Assembly (NCBI RefSeq): GCF_008124765.1
Contig: NZ_VNHS01000002.1
Location: 372,001-436,000 of the forward strand
Direction of reading: 5' to 3'
DNA: 64,000 nucleotides
Origin: Paenibacillus methanolicus
GTDB taxonomy: Bacteria; Bacillota; Bacilli; Paenibacillales; Paenibacillaceae
The position numbers were made by a program, and so were the translations under genes. Below, piece by piece: positions 59,257 to 64,000 of the stretch (positions within the stretch are counted from its first letter, which is position 1; each line of letters starts with the position of its first letter). Below the pieces are notes generated by a model. That model was not told the DNA's origin. It saw nothing but the letters and a program-made list of their open reading frames with translations, and made no database searches.

Positions 59257-60372
59257 CTAAAGTAATGTCGCGATATCCACGTAAGGCAGAGATACCGCCT
59301 CGGCAACCGGCTTGTAAGTCACGTGACCTTTGTAGGTGTTCACGCCTTTGCGCAGCGGCTCGCTCGCTTGCGCCGCCGCCTCGAAGCCTTTGCCGGCCAG
59401 CTCGAGCGCATACGGCAGCGTCACGTTGGCGAGCGCGAACGTCGAGGTGCGCGGCACGGCTCCCGGCATATTCGCGACCGCATAATGAAGCACGCCATGC
59501 TTCTCGTACACGGGATCGCTATGCGTCGTCACCCGGTCGATCGTGGCGATCGATCCGCCTTGGTCCACGGCGACGTCGACGATGACCGCGCCTTTCTTCA
59601 TCGTTTGCACCATCGCCTCGGTCACCAGATGCGGCGCCCGCGCCCCCGGAATGAGCACGGCTCCGATTAGCAGATCGGCCTTCTTGACCGCATTGGCGAT
59701 ATTATACGGGTTCGACATCAGCGTATGGATGCGTCCCGCAAACACTTCATCGATATAGCGCATCCGTTCGGCGCTGCGTTCGAGTATGGTTACGCTCGCC
59801 CCCATGCCGAGCGCCATGCGCGCCGCGTTCAAGCCGACGATGCCGCCGCCGAGCACGATGACCTCGGCAGGCGGTACGCCGGGCACGCCGCCGAGCAGAA
59901 TGCCTCTGCCGCCAAAATAAGCCTCCAGAAAATGCGCCCCGACCTGCACCGCCATGCGCCCCGCCACTTCGCTCATCGGGGTTAGCAGCGGTAGACCGCC
60001 GCCGGGAAGTTGAATCGTCTCGTAGGCAACGCCCGTTACTTTCGCGTCGGCGAGCGCCTTGGTTAGCGCCGGGGCCGCCGCCAAATGCAAGTACGTGAAT
60101 AGCAGCAAGTCCTCCTTAAAGAACCCGAACTCCTCCTGCAGCGGCTCTTTAACCTTCATAATCATGTCCGCGCTAGCCCAAACATCTGAAGCGTCGGCCG
60201 CGATCTCCGCGCCTTCGGCGGCATACAGCTCGTCATCGAACCCGCTGCCGCTCCCCGCGCCCGCTTGCACGAGCACCCGATGCCCGGCCGTCTTCAACAT
60301 GCCGGCACCGGCCGGCGTCAGCGCGACGCGGTATTCATTGGCTTTAATTTCCTTCGGTACGCCGATCAGCAT
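59257..60372 (-). CDS. ald: Alanine dehydrogenase
   Basis: The protein has 371 residues from ATG 60372 ([18 protein letters not shown]), after GGAGGAGG. Landmarks: [15 protein letters not shown] segment ([10 protein letters not shown]), catalytic histidine in [14 protein letters not shown] fold [22 protein letters not shown] and the end LQSGVNTYKG-like [13 protein letters not shown]. Deaminates alanine to pyruvate; alanine is also a germinant. Inserted here between yqzK and fur relative to B. subtilis. Confidence 0.96.
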   Translation of the reverse strand: MLIGVPKEIKANEYRVALTPAGAGMLKTAGHRVLVQAGAGSGSGFDDELYAAEGAEIAADASDVWASADMIMKVKEPLQEEFGFFKEDLLLFTYLHLAAAPALTKALADAKVTGVAYETIQLPGGGLPLLTPMSEVAGRMAVQVGAHFLEAYFGGRGILLGGVPGVPPAEVIVLGGGIVGLNAARMALGMGASVTILERSAERMRYIDEVFAGRIHTLMSNPYNIANAVKKADLLIGAVLIPGARAPHLVTEAMVQTMKKGAVIVDVAVDQGGSIATIDRVTTHSDPVYEKHGVLHYAVANMPGAVPRTSTFALANVTLPYALELAGKGFEAAAQASEPLRKGVNTYKGHVTYKPVAEAVSLPYVDIATLL

Positions 60373-60592
60373 CACGAATTCCTCCTCCAACCGCTATCGG
60401 AAAACACCCTTCATTCCTTCTATGCATCCGACGGCGAGATTGACAGTCCTACCACTACGGTGTCCAACGACAATCCCAAATATGTAGCCCGTGGCATGAT
60501 TGCCCATCCCCGGCACAGCCCGGCTACATAGTATGATACACGGCCAGCTTCCGCGCGAAGCGGGAATCTACATGCCAAGGCCAAGGAGGATA

Positions 60593-61798
60593 ATGAATTT
60601 GCCCAGCGCTGCAAATCTGATCGCAGGATGTTCATCCACGCCGGCCGCAAAAAGCGGCGAGCGGATGCTCATCCGATTCGTCCACCGTAAGCATTACGAG
60701 GCTTGTCTGACAGAATTGAAGGCAAGCGGCGTTCATTCGGTCAAGTGTCTGCCGTACAGCCGGCTCATCTGCGTGCATGTCGACCCTGCCCGCAAGCAAG
60801 CGCTCGCGGCGCTCCGGCGTCATCCGCACGTGCATTCCGTGGAGCCGGACGGCCGGGCTGCCGCGCATGACCTGCCATCGTCCGTTCGGTCGCGCCACTC
60901 GCGAAGCGCCTCCGCGCGGGCGGCTCATCCGCAGAAACGGCGGTCCCAGATCCCTTGGAATGTATGTCGCGTGCAAGCACCCGCCGTATGGCCCATCACG
61001 AAAGGCGCATGCGTGAAGATCGCTATCCTGGATACCGGCATCGGCCCTAATCCCGATCTCCGCGTAGCCGGCGGCGTCAATACGATTACCGGCGGTTCGT
61101 ATCGGGACGACAACGGACATGGCACGCATGTGGCCGGCATCGCCGCCGCCCGCGGCGCCAAGTGCCATCCGTTCGGCGTAGCTCCGCGCGCCGCGCTATA
61201 CGCGGTCAAGGTGCTCGACGCGACCGGCAGCGGGTACGTCTCCGATATTATCGAAGGCATCGAATGGTGCATCCGCAACCGGATGCAGGTCATCAACATG
61301 AGCTTCGGACTGTTCGGCGGCGAAAGTCCCGCGCTCCATGCGGCGGTCCGGCAAGCCTACAAGCGCGGCATCGCCCTGGTAGCCTCGGCAGGGAACAACG
61401 GTCCGTTCAATCCCGGGCTGGATGCGCCCGCCAGTTATCCGCAAACGATGGCGGTGGCCGCCTCGACGCGCTCGAACCGGATCGCGCCGTTCAGCAGCCG
61501 CGGCAAGCGCATCCTGGTTGCCGCGCCGGGCAATCTGATCCGTTCGACGAAGCCCGGCGGCGGTTATGCGGTCATGAGCGGAACCAGCATGGCCGCCCCG
61601 CACGTCGCGGGAGGCGCGGCGTTGCTACTCGCCCGTTATCCTGGGATCGGGCCGAAGGGCATCGCCTGCAAACTCCGGCGCGCCGCGCGAGTGCTGCCCG
61701 GCTATGGCCCCCGCGCGCAAGGAGCCGGTCTGCTCCAGCTTGCTCGCGCGGCCGGCGCCAGAAAGCCCTGCGGCAAGCATAAGCGTCCGTGCGGTTAG
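60593..61798 (+). CDS. Subtilisin-like serine protease without a normal signal peptide
   Basis: The protein has 401 residues from ATG 60593 (MNLPSAANLIAGCSST), after AAGGAGG. An I9-like propeptide (about 25-90, LIRFVHRKHYEACLTELKAS ... HPHVHSVEPD) precedes an S8 domain. The triad is Asp in IAILDTGIGPNPD, His in DNGHGTHVAGIAA and Ser in SGTSMAAPHVAGG; the oxyanion Asn is in SAGNNG. About ten cysteines are spread through it, unusual for a secreted subtilisin, and no hydrophobic signal core is present. A cytoplasmic or spore-compartment location is suggested. A CATAGTAT block at 60527-60534 resembles a sporulation-type -10. Neighbours (ald, fur) give no functional hint. Confidence 0.85.
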   Translation: MNLPSAANLIAGCSSTPAAKSGERMLIRFVHRKHYEACLTELKASGVHSVKCLPYSRLICVHVDPARKQALAALRRHPHVHSVEPDGRAAAHDLPSSVRSRHSRSASARAAHPQKRRSQIPWNVCRVQAPAVWPITKGACVKIAILDTGIGPNPDLRVAGGVNTITGGSYRDDNGHGTHVAGIAAARGAKCHPFGVAPRAALYAVKVLDATGSGYVSDIIEGIEWCIRNRMQVINMSFGLFGGESPALHAAVRQAYKRGIALVASAGNNGPFNPGLDAPASYPQTMAVAASTRSNRIAPFSSRGKRILVAAPGNLIRSTKPGGGYAVMSGTSMAAPHVAGGAALLLARYPGIGPKGIACKLRRAARVLPGYGPRAQGAGLLQLARAAGARKPCGKHKRPCG

Positions 61799-61827
61799 GC
61801 GACCTTCAGCGAACCTCGGTTCAAGTG

Positions 61828-61888
61828 CAAAAAAACTCCCTCTGCGCGGCGCGCGCTGTAGACGCGGCGCACGCTGCACATGGGAGTT
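61828..61888 (-). terminator. Terminator after fur
   Basis: AACTCCC and GGGAGTT close a long GC-rich stem-loop, followed by seven T on the minus strand. It overlaps the fur stop and lies between the convergent fur and protease genes. Confidence 0.75.
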
Positions 61889-62348
61889 ATTGCTGTTGCT
61901 GACTGTCGTTCTTCAGACGGCACTTGCTGCAGACGCCTTGAAAATCAAGGCGGTGATCGATAACTTGGAAACCGTATTCCTTCTCGAGCCGCTCTTCCAG
62001 CGGTCCGAGCCAATCTTCCAATATCTCGGTCATCGTGCCGCATTGCACGCAGATCAGATGATGATGGTGGTGTTTGTTATTATCCGTTCGGAGATCGTAA
62101 CGCGCCACGCCGTCGCCGAAATTCATCTTCTCCACGACGTGCAGTTCGCTTAAGAGCTCGAGCGTTCGATATACGGTCGCAAGCCCGATTTCGGGCGCTT
62201 TATCTTTAACGAGCATAAACACGTCCTCGGCGCTCAAGTGATCCTCTTCGTTCTCGAGCAAGACGCGTACGGTCGCCTCACGCTGCGGGGTAAGTTTATA
62301 CCCTTGTGACTGCAGCTGCTGCTTAATTTTATCAATCCGGGATTCCAT
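61887..62348 (-). CDS. fur: Ferric uptake regulator family repressor
   Basis: The protein has 153 residues from ATG 62348 (MESRIDKIKQQLQSQGY), after GAGGGGGG. Winged helix with LTPQREATVRVLLENEEDHLSAEDV and EIGLATVYRTLELL (recognition helix). Metal-sensing HHHHHLICVQCG and structural-zinc cysteines CVQC...CSKC. Position between yqzK/xerD and spoIIM supports Fur rather than PerR or Zur. The promoter and a PerR/Fur-type box lie upstream. Confidence 0.93.
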   Translation of the reverse strand: MESRIDKIKQQLQSQGYKLTPQREATVRVLLENEEDHLSAEDVFMLVKDKAPEIGLATVYRTLELLSELHVVEKMNFGDGVARYDLRTDNNKHHHHHLICVQCGTMTEILEDWLGPLEERLEKEYGFQVIDHRLDFQGVCSKCRLKNDSQQQQ

Positions 62349-62397
62349 GGTTTCCCCCCTCGCATGGCTAGTACCCATCGCCGGAACATTTGCTTTC

Positions 62398-62427
62398 ATT
62401 ATAGGGGCACTTCGCGAGGAAAGTCAA
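62398..62427 (-). promoter_or_regulatory. Sigma-A promoter for fur
   Basis: TTGACT, 18 bp, TATAAT on the minus strand, 50 nt before the fur start codon; one of the best sigma-A matches in the window. Confidence 0.75.
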
Positions 62428-62433
62428 TTTTTT

Positions 62434-62448
62434 TTAGAATCATTCCAA
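62434..62448 (-). promoter_or_regulatory. Possible PerR/Fur-type operator upstream of fur
   Basis: TTAGAATCATTCCAA matches 11 of 14 defined positions of the per box TTATAATNATTATAA. It lies 7 bp upstream of the fur -35 and overlaps the spoIIM stop. B. subtilis fur is PerR-regulated. Confidence 0.4.
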
Positions 62449-63093
62449 ACCTGATATGAATCCGGAATTGTCCAACAGCGGAGCGGCCCAGCGCAGAAGC
62501 CCGGGCGAGACGAACGCCTCTACCATGGCGGCCGCGCCGATGACGAGTACCATCGCGACGACCGTCGACGTATGGGATAGCAGCGGCTGCGCAAGCGTAC
62601 CCGAGCTGCCGAGCAGCCTTCCTTTGATGATAAACAACGAGAAGGACAGCGCAGAGACGCTGGCGATCAAGAGCGCCGGCACGACGATGAGATTATGAGG
62701 GGCGACGGAGACGAGCGCGAACACGAGCCCCTTCCATTCATGCTGACTGACGAGCGTTCCGATCGCGAAACCGACGAGCACCCCTTTCAGAAAGTCGAGC
62801 GCGAGCACGAGCGGCATGCCGACGACGGTAATGCCGAGTACCCACACGAGAACTAACCACTTGGCATGGAACAGCGCGCGATCCCAGAAGGCGTCTGCCC
62901 CGTCAAGCGTCGCCCCTTCTTGGAGCCGAAGCGCGAACTGTCCCACCTCCGAGGCAAGCTTCTGCTGCTGGTCGAGCGTAAGCGCGCTGACGAGCAGCGC
63001 GCCGAAGACGCCGCCAACGACGAACAACACGGAGACGAATATATAAAGCGTCAATTGATCACGTACAAGCGACCCGCTAATCGGCGACCCCAT
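62440..63093 (-). CDS. spoIIM: Stage II sporulation protein M
   Basis: The protein has 217 residues from ATG 63093 (MGSPISGSLVRDQLTLYI), after AAGGAGG; an extension to 63159 is unsupported. Five membrane helices. The family stretch FLKGVLVGFAIGTLVSQHEWKG and SVAPHNLIVVPALL is clear. SpoIIM bridges SpoIID and SpoIIP in the peptidoglycan-remodelling complex that drives engulfment. Neighbour of fur as in B. subtilis. Confidence 0.95.
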   Translation of the reverse strand: MGSPISGSLVRDQLTLYIFVSVLFVVGGVFGALLVSALTLDQQQKLASEVGQFALRLQEGATLDGADAFWDRALFHAKWLVLVWVLGITVVGMPLVLALDFLKGVLVGFAIGTLVSQHEWKGLVFALVSVAPHNLIVVPALLIASVSALSFSLFIIKGRLLGSSGTLAQPLLSHTSTVVAMVLVIGAAAMVEAFVSPGLLRWAAPLLDNSGFISGLE

Positions 63094-63258
63094 CCGCACA
63101 CCTCCTTCACAGGCTTGTACCCCATTATATGAGCAAGCCCGCGAAGCTATGACCCTCATCCCCTACAGTCCGTTCGACGAGCGCTGCCCCGACTTGGATT
63201 CGTCCGCGCTTCGCTACTTTGGGGCCCTACGCGAGCCGCGTGATCAGCGACTTGGCTG

Positions 63259-64000
63259 CTATGCGTCGGCCCCGCTTTTGGCCACCCGCCCATAGCGCCC
63301 CCCTCCGCCCGCGTCAAGCGTAAGCTTCCCCTCTCTAGCTCTCGCGATCATCTCCGCCGTCTTGGCCGGGACGGTCTTCGCGATCTCTTCCTCCGGCGCA
63401 TCGTGCAAAATGTTCATCTCGGTGCCAAACCGGCCGAGCAGCTTCGCCATGGCCGACTTGCCGATCCCCGGCACGAACTCTAGCGGCACCTGATAGAAGT
63501 AGGGAGGCCGATCATTCGGCATATGCGCCTCCGTGCGGCCTTGCAGCGCGCCCAGCTCCTCGATTCGATCCATGACGCCGCGGGTGAGCTTCGTGCTTCC
63601 GCATTGCGCGCAGCGCTCCGTGCTTCGCTCCTCCTCCGCAAGCGACCCGCAATTCAGGCAGTAGGTGCGGTGGTATTTGCCCAGGAGCGGATTCAAACCG
63701 TAATTCGCCGCGATATGACGTCCCTCCCGCTTCTTGAGCGCCAGCGCCAGTTCCCGGAACGATGGCTCCAGCAGCCGCATCTCATTGTACTCCCGCCCGA
63801 TCTTCCCCAGCGAATGCGCGTCCGAATTGGTCACGAACGGCAACCCGTCCAGCTCCGGAATCAAGCCGGCCATCGCGCTGTCGGCGGACAAGCCGAGCTC
63901 GACCGCATCCACCTCTCCCGGATCCAGCACGTCGCTCATATAATCCGCGCAGCTGCCGTACAGGCTCTTATGCGGCGTGAATATATGAGCCGGAATGAAT
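63259..64000 (-). CDS. EndoQ-like PHP-domain endonuclease, 5'-truncated by window edge
   Basis: The frame is open to the right edge, so the N-terminus is missing; about 246 residues are visible. The PHP part includes IFTPHKSLYGSCADYM, VELGLSADS and FVTNSDAHSLGKIG (metal-binding DAH). A zinc ribbon follows (YCLNCG ... CAQCG) and then a helix-hairpin-helix region (VPGIGKSAMAKLLGRFG). This matches the EndoQ/YqxK family that nicks DNA at deaminated bases. B. subtilis yqxK lies near spoIIM too. The assignment to EndoQ is from the domain set. Confidence 0.82.
   Translation of the reverse strand, partial: FIPAHIFTPHKSLYGSCADYMSDVLDPGEVDAVELGLSADSAMAGLIPELDGLPFVTNSDAHSLGKIGREYNEMRLLEPSFRELALALKKREGRHIAANYGLNPLLGKYHRTYCLNCGSLAEEERSTERCAQCGSTKLTRGVMDRIEELGALQGRTEAHMPNDRPPYFYQVPLEFVPGIGKSAMAKLLGRFGTEMNILHDAPEEEIAKTVPAKTAEMIARAREGKLTLDAGGGGRYGRVAKSGADA

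Noticed and set aside
60420..60650. Minus-strand 76-residue frame upstream of ald
   Set aside because: It overlaps the start of the protease gene and shows no ribosome site or motif.

Overview
The window is a GC-rich chromosomal segment from an endospore-forming Firmicute. The gene set and order match the B. subtilis spoIVA-hbs-mtrB, gpsA-der, rpsA-cmk-ypeB-gudB, serA-res-spm-scp-rib, lysA-spoVA-spoIIA-dacF and drm-xerD-fur-spoIIM neighbourhoods. Base composition, GTG/TTG starts, and the YIEGIA and SpoVIF family genes point to Paenibacillaceae (Paenibacillus or Cohnella type); this is inferred from content, not from a database. Nearly all genes lie on the minus strand. Plus-strand exceptions are a polysaccharide deacetylase lipoprotein, an unknown membrane-anchored protein, serA and a subtilisin-like protease.

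Layout: 1-4225 holds hepS (cut by the edge), an unknown protein, TRAP (mtrB), tRNA-Pro(GGG), HU and spoIVA. 4706-12414 holds a YphF-like lipoprotein, a ferredoxin / nucleotidyltransferase / ferredoxin cassette, yphE, spoVIF, gpsA, plsY, der and the YIEGIA membrane group. 13146-25881 holds the S1-like gene, plsC, cmk, ypfB, motI, ypeB, prsW, gudB, a MecA-type adaptor, the deacetylase and the ypbG-ypbD cluster. 25895-40420 holds a rhodanese, serA, resABCDE, rluB, dacB-spmA-spmB, ytfI-ytfJ and scpAB. 40468-47145 holds the FMN-riboswitch-controlled rib operon, ppiB and lysA. 47282-53338 holds spoVAA-AB-AF, sigF, spoIIAB, spoIIAA and dacF. 54076-64000 holds nucleoside salvage genes (pdp, punA, deoB) with a Spo0E-type phosphatase, xerD, yqzK, ald, the protease, fur, spoIIM and an EndoQ-like gene cut by the edge.

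Sporulation dominates functionally: the SpoIIAA-SpoIIAB-SigF switch, SpoIIM, SpoIVA, SpmA/B, DacB/DacF, SpoVA, YpeB, GerW and SpoVIF. Five predicted forespore (sigma-G/F) promoters share one layout: a GNATR-like -35, exactly 18 bp, then CAYACTA. They precede yphA-YIEGIA, ypeB, ytfI-ytfJ, spoVAA and dacF.

The least explained content is repetitive non-coding DNA in three families. Family A is a set of ~50-bp imperfect palindromes (2007, 40971, 41029, 59114, with a diverged triple array at 4533-4668). Family B is a ~100-bp two-hairpin element at 50181-50278, with a second copy at 1956-2111 into which a family A unit is inserted. Family C is a ~300-bp element (12533-12830 and about 53464-53739) with a 128-bp core that is about 97% identical. 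Other oddities are a 20-C homopolymer, an attenuator-like serA leader, and a ResE without a sizeable external sensor loop. No CRISPR array, prophage or intact transposase gene is seen.
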